Part shown: in pieces, positions 8,127 to 16,874 of the stretch
Position numbering within the stretch: position 1 is the stretch's first letter
Layout: every line of letters begins with the position of its first letter
Assembly: GCF_946151045.1 (NCBI RefSeq)
Contig: NZ_OX267714.1
Coordinates: forward strand, 2,084,001-2,148,000
Length of the DNA stretch: 64,000 bases
Origin: Mammaliicoccus sp. Marseille-Q6498
Lineage (GTDB): Bacteria; Bacillota; Bacilli; Staphylococcales; Staphylococcaceae
Direction of reading: 5' to 3'
Notes under the pieces: model-generated
The model's input: only the letters and a program-made list of their open reading frames with translations
The model's database searches: none
What the model was told of the DNA's origin: nothing
Position numbers and translations under genes: made by a program

Positions 8127-8170
8127 AAAAAGAACGCATCATTAGGCTATGCCTAGTGATGCGTTCTTTT
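8127..8170 (-). terminator. Intrinsic terminator (right twin, locus B)
   Basis: The same stem as 7584-7627, with loop TAT instead of ACA. It serves the minus-strand amt gene, whose stop is at 8186. Confidence 0.9.
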
Positions 8171-8185
8171 GTTTAATTTTTATGT

Positions 8186-9427
8186 TTATACTGTTTTTTC
8201 TTTTGGTTCTACGTCGTATCCGTATGCAGTTTCGCCGTGGAATACTACGTCTAATCCTTCTAGTTCTGATTTTTCATCTGTTCTAAGTGTAGTGAAGATG
8301 CCGATTGCTTTAGCGATAATATAAGTCATAATACCACTAAATGCAATTGTAACGATTACAGCTACTATTTGAATTAAGACTGGCATGAATCCACCACCGA
8401 AGAATAATCCGTCTGAAATAGTTGAGTTAACTCCTGAATTTTGGAATAATCCAGTACCGATTGCACCAACAACACCACCGAATCCGTGTAATCCGAAAGC
8501 ATCTAATGCATCGTCATAGTTAAGTAATACTTTTAAGTGTGTAATAACGTAATAACATACAAGTCCACCAAGTATACCTAAAATCATTGAGCTACCATAC
8601 CCTACAAATCCTGCTGCTGGTGTGATTGTAACTAAACCTGCAAGCATACCTGATAAAGTACCGATTAATGTAACTTTTTTCTTTTGAATATATTCGAATA
8701 GACACCAACCTGCGATTCCCGCGCAAGATGCTAAAATTGTATTTACGAAAGCCAACATCGCAACTGAATCGAAAGTTAAAGCAGATCCAGTGTTAAATCC
8801 GAACCAACCAAACCAAACGAGTATACCACCGATTAGTGTGATAACGAGGTTATGTGGTGGTTTTTTATTACTAGGTTTTCTTGATCCGAGTAGAAGGGCA
8901 AGTACAAGACCTGATACACCGGAAGAAATATGTACAACGGTACCACCGGCAAAGTCAATTGCGCCTAATTTGTGGATCCAACCTCCGCCCCATACCCAAT
9001 GTGCTACTGGACTATAAACTAATACAACCCATAAAGCCATGAATATTAAGAAAGGTCCGAATTTCATTCTTTCAGCTACTGAACCAGTTAAAATTGAAAC
9101 AGCTATCGTACAAAATGTTAATTGGAAAAGCATAAATAATGCAAAAGGTACTGTTTCACTGAAAGCTGGGTTAGGACTAAAACCTACACCATTTAATAAA
9201 GCGTGTGAAAAGTCACCAATAAGTAAGTTGCTTCCTCCAAAACTAATTGAAAATCCTAATAATACCCAAGTGAACGTTACGACTACAATTGCTGAGATAC
9301 TATGCATAGAAGTATTTAAAACATTTTTCGATTGAACTAATCCACCATAGAATAATGCTAAACCAGGTGTCATTAACCATACCAACAATGTACATCCGAA
9401 TAATAAAAGTGTATCTGTCTGACTCAT
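8186..9427 (-). CDS. amt: Ammonium transporter (Amt family)
   Basis: This is a 413-residue membrane protein with eleven spans that fits AmtB/NrgA channels. The two pore histidines are present: His166 in GGTVVHISSG and His314 in FGLHGFGGVVGA. GFNTGSALTFDSVAM and AGLVTITPAAGFV are further family signatures. It conducts ammonium or ammonia across the cytoplasmic membrane. No GlnK/PII gene is adjacent, as is usual in staphylococci. AAGGAG lies ten bases before the ATG. The gene is transcribed towards aldA, and the hairpin array lies between their 3' ends. Confidence 0.95.
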   Translation of the reverse strand: MSQTDTLLLFGCTLLVWLMTPGLALFYGGLVQSKNVLNTSMHSISAIVVVTFTWVLLGFSISFGGSNLLIGDFSHALLNGVGFSPNPAFSETVPFALFMLFQLTFCTIAVSILTGSVAERMKFGPFLIFMALWVVLVYSPVAHWVWGGGWIHKLGAIDFAGGTVVHISSGVSGLVLALLLGSRKPSNKKPPHNLVITLIGGILVWFGWFGFNTGSALTFDSVAMLAFVNTILASCAGIAGWCLFEYIQKKKVTLIGTLSGMLAGLVTITPAAGFVGYGSSMILGILGGLVCYYVITHLKVLLNYDDALDAFGLHGFGGVVGAIGTGLFQNSGVNSTISDGLFFGGGFMPVLIQIVAVIVTIAFSGIMTYIIAKAIGIFTTLRTDEKSELEGLDVVFHGETAYGYDVEPKEKTV

Positions 9428-9544
9428 CTTCCTTCAACTCCTTATTTTTTTTAAAGTATATGATATAAAAAAGGAAAATAGAAATATGAGTCACGTAAAT
9501 TTACACAATATGTTAGCTATCGTTACACCTCTGGAAGAAAATGA

Positions 9545-10735
9545 CTATTTTATATTTAAATAATCGAATGTAACTGCAGCAACTGATTTAGCTGCTACGA
9601 GTAATGCGCCTTCATCTATATCGAATTTAGGATGATGGTGAGGATATGTTTCTTTGTCTTTAGGACTAGCCCCCACATAGAAGAATGTGCATGGTAATAT
9701 TTTCGCATAATACGCAAAATCTTCTGAAGGTGGTTGTGGTTCGCAACGTTCAACACCTTTTATTTCTGGAATGTTTGCGGATTCTATTGCTTTTGAAACT
9801 TGTTTTGTTAATTCTGGGTCATTGTAAAGTACAGGATAGTCATGAATATATTCCAAATCACATTTAACGCCATACATTTTTTCTAGACCTTTAGATAGAC
9901 GTTTAATTTCTTTTTCAATTAAATTTAAAGTAGGTTCGTTCATTCCTCTAACGTCACCTTCAAGTTCTACTTCATTTTTAATGATATTAAATTGTCCTTT
10001 TCCGTCGAAGGAACCGATTGAAACAACACCCATATCAAAAGGATTAAGTCTTCTTGAAATAACGGTTTGAATCGACATAACAAAACTACTTGCTGCGACG
10101 ATTGGATCATTTGTTAAATGAGGTGATGAACCGTGACCACCTTGACCAGTTATTTTTAACTTGAATATGTTTCGGCCAGATTGGACATTTCCTTCTCTAT
10201 AATAAACATAGTTACGATCCATGTTACTCATTACATGTACCCCAATGACATTATCTACACCATCAAGAATACCATCTTTAATTAAATATTGAGATCCACC
10301 AGGCGGTTTTTCTTCAGCAGGTTGATGTATGATTACGATTTTTCCTTTTAAAGATTCTTTTTCTTCTATAAAAGTTTCTGCAAGCACCATTAAATAAGCT
10401 GTATGTGCATCATGACCACACGCATGCATCACACCTTCATTTTGAGAACTAAATGGTAACCCAGTATCTTCTTTAATAGGAAGCGCATCGAAATCTGCTC
10501 TAAGTGCTAAAGTTTTTCCAGGCTTTCCTGAGTCAATCGTAACTTTAATGCCATAAATACCATCGCCACCTATATGTGTTTCAAGCTTAACATCTTTATC
10601 TTTATAAAAATTCTCTATGTATTGAGCGGTTTCTTTTTCTTCAAAAGATAATTCAGGATGCGCATGTAAATATCTTCTGATTTCTATCATTTTTTCTTCT
10701 TTTTCGGATAGTTTATCCAAGAAATGTTGTAACAA
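9545..10735 (-). CDS. M20 family amidohydrolase (N-acyl-amino acid/hippurate hydrolase type)
   Basis: The protein has 396 residues with the M20D layout. Metal and catalytic residues are visible: HACGHDAHT (Cys106, His108, His111), QPAEEKPPGG (Glu141, Glu142), GVHVMS (His167) and a C-terminal HHHPKFDID. Such enzymes remove acyl groups from amino acids or peptides in the cytosol using two metal ions. The natural substrate is unknown. The start is a TTG at 10735 with GAGGAG nine bases upstream; the next Met in frame (residue 16) has no clear binding site. The gene is divergent from the marR/MFS operon, whose operator lies about 120 bases away. Confidence 0.85.
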   Translation of the reverse strand: MLQHFLDKLSEKEEKMIEIRRYLHAHPELSFEEKETAQYIENFYKDKDVKLETHIGGDGIYGIKVTIDSGKPGKTLALRADFDALPIKEDTGLPFSSQNEGVMHACGHDAHTAYLMVLAETFIEEKESLKGKIVIIHQPAEEKPPGGSQYLIKDGILDGVDNVIGVHVMSNMDRNYVYYREGNVQSGRNIFKLKITGQGGHGSSPHLTNDPIVAASSFVMSIQTVISRRLNPFDMGVVSIGSFDGKGQFNIIKNEVELEGDVRGMNEPTLNLIEKEIKRLSKGLEKMYGVKCDLEYIHDYPVLYNDPELTKQVSKAIESANIPEIKGVERCEPQPPSEDFAYYAKILPCTFFYVGASPKDKETYPHHHPKFDIDEGALLVAAKSVAAVTFDYLNIK

Positions 10736-10815
10736 ATATCATCACTCCTCGACATATTTACTTTCATTATAGTAGAAAAGGGGCTCTCTGTATTGTATTA
10801 AGTAATAAAATGTTG

Positions 10816-10844
10816 TTGACAGAGAAATAAAAGGGGAGTAGAAT
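10816..10844 (+). promoter_or_regulatory. Sigma-A promoter of marR-MFS operon
   Basis: TTGACA at 10816-10821, a 17-base spacer, and TAGAAT at 10839-10844. The start of transcription would fall inside or just before the palindrome at 10856-10872. Confidence 0.8.
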
Positions 10845-10855
10845 GAATTGGTATT

Positions 10856-10872
10856 AGTTAGCAAAGCTAACT
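10856..10872. promoter_or_regulatory. Candidate MarR operator palindrome
   Basis: AGTTAGC-AAA-GCTAACT is a perfect 7+7 palindrome, flanked by further A/T complementarity. It sits immediately after the -10 box. Size and symmetry fit a MarR dimer site, so autorepression of this operon is likely (inference). Confidence 0.7.
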
Positions 10873-10903
10873 TTATTTTTATGGGGAAAAGGTGAAATCA
10901 TAA

Positions 10904-11335
10904 ATGAGTAATTTTTTAAATGCTTATACAAATGCTTATAGACCGTATATTTATCATATCAATTTAATTTTAGAACCTTACGAATTATACGCAGCGCAAT
11001 ATAAAGTGCTACGAGATATCGTTGATCATCAACCAACAACTTTGGTACAAGTATCTAAACGTTCATTTATTGAAAAACCTACAGCTCGTAAAATAATAAA
11101 AAAGCTTATCGAATATGATTTTGTTCAAGCAGTTAACAGTAAAGAAGACAAGCGCGAAAAATTTCTTACATTAACTGATGCCGGGAGTCAGAAATTTGAA
11201 GAAATTCATCAAAAAATTCAATCATTCCAAAACAAGTGTTATGAAGCAATGGAAGCTGATGAACAAGAGCTTGAACAAGCACAGGCGTTATTAGAAAAAC
11301 TAAGAACACATTTAATCAAGGAGGCAACAGAATAA
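10904..11335 (+). CDS. MarR family transcriptional regulator
   Basis: A 143-residue protein with the MarR winged-helix layout. The recognition helix region includes VSKRSFIEKPTARKIIKKL (about residues 48-66). The wing includes SKEDKREKFLTLTDAG (about 80-95). An amphipathic C-terminal helix for dimerisation follows. Its stop codon overlaps the start of the MFS gene by one base (TAATG), so they form one operon. The palindrome beside the promoter is the probable target. The inducing ligand is unknown; an exported drug or metabolite is the usual case. Confidence 0.88.
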   Translation: MSNFLNAYTNAYRPYIYHINLILEPYELYAAQYKVLRDIVDHQPTTLVQVSKRSFIEKPTARKIIKKLIEYDFVQAVNSKEDKREKFLTLTDAGSQKFEEIHQKIQSFQNKCYEAMEADEQELEQAQALLEKLRTHLIKEATE

Positions 11336-12522
11336 TGGATAACCAAGTTAAGAAGCCGATTTGGACAAAAGATTTTATTTTCAACTTTGTCATCAGCTTT
11401 TTTATATTTTTATCAATGTACTTATTGTTAGTAACAGTAGGTGGGTATAGTAAAGAAACATTCGGAGTTTCTGATAGCTTAGCAGGACTAGCGTCAGGGC
11501 TTTTTATTGTTGGATCACTTTTAGGTAGATTTTTAACAGGTAAATATATTAATACACTAGGAACGAAAAAAATACTCATCATCGGTGGTATTTTACTCGT
11601 TGTGACAAATGGACTTTATTTAGTATCAGCTTCATCATTTGCTTTATTACTTATCGTTCGTGTTATAAACGGTGCAGCAAGTGGTATCGCAAGTACAGCT
11701 ACTGGTACAATAGCAGCATTTATAACACCTGCAGAACGACGCAGTGAAGGTATTAGTATGTACAGTTTAAGTATGGTTCTAGGAACAGCGTTTGGACCAT
11801 TTATAGGATTAATACTGTATCAACATATGCCAATGGCCGGATTATTCGCTATTTGTACAGTGCTTATCATTGTAGCATTTGTAATGTCTATATTTATGAA
11901 AGTTAAAACACCAGTTATGGCAAGTACAGAAACGAAAAAAGGATTTAAACTATCTAACTTCTTCTCAGTACACGCATTACCAATTGCTGCAGTTGTCGTT
12001 ATCGTAAGTATTGCATACTCATCTGTACTTTCATTTATACAATTCTTCGCACAACAAAATCACTTAGTAGATGCAGCAAGTTTCTTCTTTGTCGTTTATG
12101 CAATCGCGGTATTGTTAACAAGACCATTTACAGGTAGAATCATGGACCAACATGGAGAGAATATCGTTACAATTCCAGCATTTATATGTCTTGTAATAGG
12201 ATTATTCTTAATCAGCATAGCAAGTAATGGCGTTGTATTACTCGTAGCAGGGGCATTCGTTGGATTAGGATTTGGTAACTTACAATCTATATTCCAAGCA
12301 CTCGCTATAAAAGTATCCCCAGTTGAAAAAATGGGATTAGCAACATCAACTTACTTTATCGCATTAGACTTTGGATTAGGCTTTGGACCGTATGTATTAG
12401 GTAACTTCACACATTCAATAGGTTACTCAGGATTATACTTCGATATGTCAATCGTCGCACTAGTCGGTTTAGTAGCATTTTATTTCTTACACATGATAAA
12501 AGCTAAAAAAGCAGTATATTAA
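11335..12522 (+). CDS. MFS transporter
   Basis: This is a 395-residue major facilitator protein with twelve hydrophobic spans. The loop after span two (GRFLTGKYINTLGTKK) and the GRIMDQHG loop in the second half are the conserved MFS signature loops. It starts on the last base of the marR stop, so expression is coupled. An efflux role is inferred from the MarR partner. The substrate is unknown. The C-terminus is basic (KAKKAVY). A terminator and a 130-bp hairpin array follow. Confidence 0.85.
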   Translation: MDNQVKKPIWTKDFIFNFVISFFIFLSMYLLLVTVGGYSKETFGVSDSLAGLASGLFIVGSLLGRFLTGKYINTLGTKKILIIGGILLVVTNGLYLVSASSFALLLIVRVINGAASGIASTATGTIAAFITPAERRSEGISMYSLSMVLGTAFGPFIGLILYQHMPMAGLFAICTVLIIVAFVMSIFMKVKTPVMASTETKKGFKLSNFFSVHALPIAAVVVIVSIAYSSVLSFIQFFAQQNHLVDAASFFFVVYAIAVLLTRPFTGRIMDQHGENIVTIPAFICLVIGLFLISIASNGVVLLVAGAFVGLGFGNLQSIFQALAIKVSPVEKMGLATSTYFIALDFGLGFGPYVLGNFTHSIGYSGLYFDMSIVALVGLVAFYFLHMIKAKKAVY

Positions 12523-12539
12523 TTTAGAATAAGATATAG

Positions 12540-12574
12540 AAAAGAGCTTGCCGCATTTGCGGTAAGCTCTTTTT
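12540..12574 (+). terminator. Intrinsic terminator (left twin, locus C)
   Basis: AGAGCTTGCCGCA pairs with TGCGGTAAGCTCT around a TT loop, followed by Ts. It resembles the stem at 13090-13124 with four base differences over the 24-base core. Confidence 0.9.
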
Positions 12575-12578
12575 GTGT

Positions 12579-13045
12579 TGTAACGTGAAAGATTGAGAAA
12601 ACAATCTCCTTAGAAATTCTAACGGGAAAGAAATTTGAAACAATCCCGTTAGAGCTATTTTGGCTACTAAAAAGTGTAATATCACATATAAAACAGGTCT
12701 TTTTCAGCTCTAACGTGAAAGACTGAGAAAACAATCCCCTTAGAAATTCTAACGAGAAAGAATTTAAAAACAATCCCGTTAGAGCTATTTCGGTTATAAA
12801 AAAGTGTAATATCACATATAAAACAGGTCTTTTTTAGCTCTAACGTGAAAGACTGAGAAAACAATCCCCTTAGAAATTCTAACGAGAAAGAATTTAAAAA
12901 CAATCCCGTTAGAGCTATTTTGGCTACTAAAAAGTGTAATATCACATATAAAACAGGTCTTTTTCAGCTCTAACGTGAAAGACTGAGAAAACAATCCCCT
13001 TAGAAATTCTAACGGGAAAGAAATCTCAAACAATCCCGTTAGAGC
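12579..13045. repeat. 130-bp-period hairpin array (locus C)
   Basis: About 3.6 units with exact 130-base spacing (TAACG at 12711, 12841 and 12971). The palindromes are the same type as at 7743. The array lies between the convergent MFS and katA genes. No Q element precedes this array. Minus-strand frames of 73-98 codons here are copies of the repeat, not genes. Confidence 0.95.
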
Positions 13046-13047
13046 AA

Positions 13048-13072
13048 AAAACTGCCAATAAGTTCACTTTAA
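13048..13072. repeat. Right-end tail repeat of array (locus C)
   Basis: AAACTGCCAATAAGTTCACT followed by TTAAC. It matches the start of the tail at 8084 and the core of the tail at 22902, but the GTGACTTTG half is degraded. Confidence 0.5.
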
Positions 13073-13089
13073 CTGTTTGTATATCAATC

Positions 13090-13124
13090 AAAAAAAGCTT
13101 ATCGCGTTTGCGATAAGCTTTTTC
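13090..13124 (-). terminator. Intrinsic terminator (right twin, locus C)
   Basis: AAAGCTTATCGCG pairs with CGATAAGCTTT around the loop TTTG and has runs of A and T on both sides. It serves katA on the minus strand. Confidence 0.88.
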
Positions 13125-13134
13125 TATACATCAA

Positions 13135-14607
13135 TTATCCTTCTAAATCTACTGAATTAATATCAATGCCTAATGCGTCTGCTACGCCTTTACCATATGC
13201 TGGATCAGCTTTGTAACAGTTGCGGATGTGACGGTGTTTTACTTCGTCAGTTGTGCCTTGCATTTCGTTTGCTGTGTTTTGGAATATACGTTGTTGTGCT
13301 TCTGGTGATTGTAGACGGAATAAGTTACCTGGTTGTTCGTAGTAATTATCGTCATCTTCACGGAAGTCATGTTCATATAAATCGCCTTCTACTTCTAGTG
13401 CAGGTTTTTTATATTCTGGTTGTGATTCGTGTGCTTCGTAACTATTTGGATAATAGTTGATACCAGCGCCGTCGTTACCGTCAACTCTCATTTGTCCATC
13501 TCTAGAGAATGGGCATACGTTTGTAGCTGCTTTTGGAGAGTTAACTGGAATTTGCCAATGGTTAACACCTAAGCGGTAACGTTGTGCATCTCCGTATGAG
13601 AATAGACGACCTTGTAACATTTTATCAGGTGAGAAGTCTATACCAGGAATGATGTTTGTTGGAGCGAATGCTGCTTGCTCTACATCTTGGAAATAGTTCT
13701 CTGGGTTACGATTTAATTCGAATTCACCTACAGGGATTAATGGATAGTCACCTTTAGGCCAAACCTTTGTTAAATCAAATGGATTATCTTTATGATTTTT
13801 CGCTTGTTCTTCAGTCATAACTTGAATGTACATTTTCCATTTAGGGAAATTGCCTTCTTCAATTGCGTTGAATAAGTCTCTTTGACTTGATTCACGGTCT
13901 TTAGCAATCACTTGTTCAGCTTCATCAGCTGAGAAGTTTTCAATGCCTTGTTGTGTTCTGAAGTGGAATTTAACCCATACACGTTCGCCAGCATCGTTAT
14001 ACATTGAATAAGTATGTGAACCGAAACCGTGCATGTTACGGAAACCTTTTGGAATACCTCTATCAGACATTAAAATTGTTACTTGGTGTAATGCTTCTGG
14101 TAAAAGTGTCCAGAAATCCCAGTTTGATTGAGGGTTGTGCATGTTTGTTTTAGGGTCACGTTTAACAACATGGTTTAAACTTGCGAATAATTTTGGATCA
14201 CGGAAGAAGAATACTGGTGTGTTGTTACCAACTAAGTCCCAGTTACCATCTTCAGTGTAGAATTTAAGCGCAAATCCACGAATATCACGTTCAGCTTCAG
14301 CAGCACCACGTTCACCGGCTACTGTAGAGAAACGCGCGAACATTTCTGTTTGTTTACCAACTTCAGAGAAAATTTTCGCATTTGTATATTGAGTAATATC
14401 ATGTGTTACTGTAAATGTCCCGAAAGCACCTGAACCTTTAGCGTGCATACGACGTTCAGGAATAACTTCTCTATCAAAATGAGCCATTTGTTCTAAGAAA
14501 TAAATATCTTGCATTGAAACTGGGCCACGACGACCAGCAGTCATTGTATTTTCACGATCGGATACTGGTGCACCGAAAAGTCCTGTAAGTTTTGATTTGT
14601 TAGTCAT
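13135..14607 (-). CDS. katA: Catalase KatA (heme, clade 3)
   Basis: A 490-residue monofunctional heme catalase. His55 ([13 protein letters not shown]) and the Asn of [12 protein letters not shown] are the distal residues. The Tyr of [14 protein letters not shown] is the proximal heme ligand. It dismutates hydrogen peroxide in the cytosol. The start is firm, with GGAGG seven bases before the ATG. A PerR box lies 27-41 bases upstream of the start, so peroxide and iron control like S. aureus katA is expected. It is monocistronic and convergent with the MFS gene. Confidence 0.97.
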   Translation of the reverse strand: MTNKSKLTGLFGAPVSDRENTMTAGRRGPVSMQDIYFLEQMAHFDREVIPERRMHAKGSGAFGTFTVTHDITQYTNAKIFSEVGKQTEMFARFSTVAGERGAAEAERDIRGFALKFYTEDGNWDLVGNNTPVFFFRDPKLFASLNHVVKRDPKTNMHNPQSNWDFWTLLPEALHQVTILMSDRGIPKGFRNMHGFGSHTYSMYNDAGERVWVKFHFRTQQGIENFSADEAEQVIAKDRESSQRDLFNAIEEGNFPKWKMYIQVMTEEQAKNHKDNPFDLTKVWPKGDYPLIPVGEFELNRNPENYFQDVEQAAFAPTNIIPGIDFSPDKMLQGRLFSYGDAQRYRLGVNHWQIPVNSPKAATNVCPFSRDGQMRVDGNDGAGINYYPNSYEAHESQPEYKKPALEVEGDLYEHDFREDDDNYYEQPGNLFRLQSPEAQQRIFQNTANEMQGTTDEVKHRHIRNCYKADPAYGKGVADALGIDINSVDLEG

Positions 14608-14633
14608 TAATTATCCTCCTTAAGAATACTTAA

Positions 14634-14648
14634 TTATAATAATTCTAA
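14634..14648 (-). promoter_or_regulatory. PerR box upstream of katA
   Basis: On the minus strand the site reads TTAGAATTATTATAA. It matches the PerR consensus TTATAATTATTATAA at 14 of 15 positions. Its place just before katA supports peroxide-responsive control. Confidence 0.75.
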
Positions 14649-14892
14649 TTTCATACTAATTATAATTTAAACTGAGCAAAGTGACAAGTAAAAGAATTAA
14701 TAAAAAAGCTATATACACTATGAGATATAAGTCGATACGTCTGTATAATAGCCGATTAGTGTTTTTAATAAACATTTTACAATGTTATAAAGGCGTTTAT
14801 TGCGATTGTTATTCGCTCAAAGTCTTAATAACAATTATATTGTATAAATCTGAAATGAGAATTTTCTTTATTAATTGATTATAAGAAGTTTA

Positions 14893-14927
14893 AATAAATA
14901 AAAATAGAACACTAAAATGAGTGTTCT
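14893..14927 (-). terminator. Intrinsic terminator, minus strand
   Basis: AGAACACT and AGTGTTCT form a perfect 8-bp stem. On the minus strand it is followed by ATTTTTATTTATTT. It would end the YdcZ/NUDIX transcript after it has crossed the 39-bp array and the Q element. The stretch 14649-14892 shows no convincing gene. Confidence 0.75.
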
Positions 14928-14952
14928 ACTTAAGTATATTGATAAACTTAAT

Positions 14953-15038
14953 GATTAAAAACTCGCTTGCCTAGGGTACAGTCTCAGCCTGTAGTCTTCG
15001 ACTCGTACTAAACGCTTAGGCGTCTTCGTTTTTAATCG
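14953..15038. repeat. Q element, subtype II
   Basis: The same framework as 7646-7735, but the right arm is ACGCTTAGGCGTCTTCG. GCCTAGG pairs with GCTTAGGC, a different but still complementary arm. It is followed at once by a 39-bp array. Confidence 0.9.
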
Positions 15039-15045
15039 GGGTATA

Positions 15046-15160
15046 TTCTAACGAGCATTTCTCAGAATTCTGCTCCTTACAGCATTCTAACGAGCATTAT
15101 TCAGAATTCTGCTCCTTACAGAGTTCTAACGAGCATTTCTCAGAATTCTGCTCCTTAGAA
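15046..15160. repeat. 39-bp hairpin array, 3 units (locus D)
   Basis: Three units of TTCTAACGAGCATT...CAGAATTCTGCTCCTTA. Each contains a central 10-bp palindrome with an EcoRI site. The array starts with TTCTAACG and ends with CCTTAGAA, so the whole array is itself bounded by complementary ends. Confidence 0.95.
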
Positions 15161-15207
15161 TGTGTTCATTATTCATAAACACTCTCTGAATATCTACTTA
15201 ATAATGA

Positions 15208-15672
15208 CTATTGTTTAGAATTATCTCTATCAATAAATAAAGGTTGAATATCGATTCTTCTTAATATAATTTCTTTTACTTTTTCAGGTAATAAATGAAT
15301 TTGAGGTATGTCTTCAAGTTTTACACATACGTAATCAACTTTTGAATCAGGGATTACATTTAAATTTTTGAATGAATCTTGAATTGTAACATTGTAAATA
15401 AATAATATTTCATGCATTGAAGTGCCTTGGTATTCATAAAAATTTTGTATAGTCGTAAGGAAATGAATATTATCACATTCTATACCAAGTTCTTCTTTAA
15501 TTTCACGTTTAATAGCTGAATCAGAACTTTCGTAATATTTAATTCTACCGCCAATTAAAGCGTGAAATTGATGCTTTTTATCGAAGTGAAAACAGTAGCC
15601 ATCATTTGATTTAATGATCGCGCCAACTCTTATATTTACCATGCCTTCTTCAGATTTAAGTGTAAGATCCAT
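15208..15672 (-). CDS. NUDIX hydrolase
   Basis: A 154-residue protein with a full Nudix box at residues 42-64: Gly42, Glu48 and REIKEELGI at 56-64. This matches GX5EX7REUXEEXGU. It hydrolyses a nucleoside diphosphate linked to another moiety; the substrate is not predictable. GAGGGGG lies seven bases before the ATG. The YdcZ-type transporter gene ends 26 bases upstream on the same strand, so they probably share a transcript. The C-terminus is charged and lacks known extra domains. Confidence 0.9.
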   Translation of the reverse strand: MDLTLKSEEGMVNIRVGAIIKSNDGYCFHFDKKHQFHALIGGRIKYYESSDSAIKREIKEELGIECDNIHFLTTIQNFYEYQGTSMHEILFIYNVTIQDSFKNLNVIPDSKVDYVCVKLEDIPQIHLLPEKVKEIILRRIDIQPLFIDRDNSKQ

Positions 15673-15698
15673 AGTAATGCCCCCTCATATTTACTATT

Positions 15699-16631
15699 TT
15701 AAAATGATTTCAATATGACAATACCGATAAATACTAAAATTGCGCCAACTAAGCGTCTCGTCGTAATTTTATATTTTGGTGTGTTAAACAGACCGAAGTG
15801 ATCAATGATAAGACCCATTAACATTTGGCCTAATATAACGACCATTAATGTCAGTGCTGCACCTAGTTCAGGCATAAGTAATATGTTAGTTGTAACAAAG
15901 ATAGCACCTAAAGGACCACCTATGAAATAAATCGGTTTGATTTTACCTTGTTCAGGTTGCGTTAAACTGAATCGAATTCTTCTTACGATGATAAGAGATA
16001 ATATAAATAATGCAGTTGTTCCTATCGCGAATGAAATAAGTGCTGATAAATAATATGATTGAACTTCATATCTCAGTGCACTATTTACTGCAGTTTGAAT
16101 AGGTGGTAAACAACCAGTGAATACGCCTAAAATAATCCAGAAATTTGTATGTGTTGATTCGTTCGTTATAATTCGAGCGGATTTCTTTTTATAGTTCATT
16201 AATAATATGCCAAATAACATAACGATGACACCAGCAATTTTACTAACATTGATTGGGTGAATATCTGCATTAAATAAACCGAACTGATCTATAATTAATC
16301 CCATGATTATTTGTCCGGAAACAGTCATCACAACAGTTAATGCAGCACCGATTCTTGGTAATAGTAATAAATTCCCCGTTAAAAATACAACACCTAATAG
16401 TCCACCAGTAAACCATACATATGAAAAATCATGATGCATAATGAAAGATGGCGTTAACTTTTCAGGGTTCATCATTAAATTAAGAACGATCAGTACAATT
16501 GTACCGATTAAAAATGAATAAAAAGACGCGAGAATAGGAGATTTAGTATAACTGCCTAATCTTGTATTGATTGATGTTTGCAATGGTACACATAAACCAG
16601 CCAGAACACCTAAAATGATAAGTAATATCAA
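15699..16631 (-). CDS. DMT transporter, duplicated YdcZ (DUF606) type
   Basis: The protein is made of two homologous halves of about 150 residues. Each half has about five hydrophobic spans and begins with a GxxxGLCVPLQTSIN-like or GCLPPIQTAVN motif, then GGLLGVVFLTGNLLL or GGPLGAIFVTTNILL. This is the YdcZ family of the drug/metabolite transporter superfamily, here as a tandem fusion. The open frame extends to 16679, but AAAAGGAG nine bases before the TTG at 16631 indicates a TTG start. That gives 310 residues with the first span at the N-terminus. The substrate is unknown. It is upstream of, and probably cotranscribed with, the NUDIX gene. Confidence 0.8.
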   Translation of the reverse strand: MILLIILGVLAGLCVPLQTSINTRLGSYTKSPILASFYSFLIGTIVLIVLNLMMNPEKLTPSFIMHHDFSYVWFTGGLLGVVFLTGNLLLLPRIGAALTVVMTVSGQIIMGLIIDQFGLFNADIHPINVSKIAGVIVMLFGILLMNYKKKSARIITNESTHTNFWIILGVFTGCLPPIQTAVNSALRYEVQSYYLSALISFAIGTTALFILSLIIVRRIRFSLTQPEQGKIKPIYFIGGPLGAIFVTTNILLMPELGAALTLMVVILGQMLMGLIIDHFGLFNTPKYKITTRRLVGAILVFIGIVILKSF

Positions 16632-16874
16632 TTTTAATGACTCCTTTTTTGTAAAATATCTATTAACAATATCATACAACTATCCGATGTTTATAGATAG
16701 TTATTCATTTGAAAATATAATAATCGTTAATAATCAAAAATAATGAAAACGTTAACTATTATTTGCAAATGTAATATTACAAAATTATAATCAGAAGTAA
16801 GTCATAGATTGTAGATGCTATACTTTTATTAAGTATGACTTTTATGGGCAAAATTTAATAAAGGGGGAATTAAT

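Noticed and set aside
12519-13033. Three overlapping minus-strand frames of 73-98 codons that look like a repeated protein family
   Set aside because: They are spaced by exactly 130 bases and copy the hairpin array. Similar DNA at other loci is not open, and no ribosome binding sites are present.
14681-14878. A 65-codon plus-strand frame upstream of katA
   Set aside because: It starts with GTG without a binding site, is very AT-rich and has no family features. It also covers the katA upstream region.
16690-16874. Molybdenum cofactor riboswitch before fdhA
   Set aside because: Only a loose AAGTCATA/TATGACTT inverted repeat is present; the larger conserved structure is not seen.
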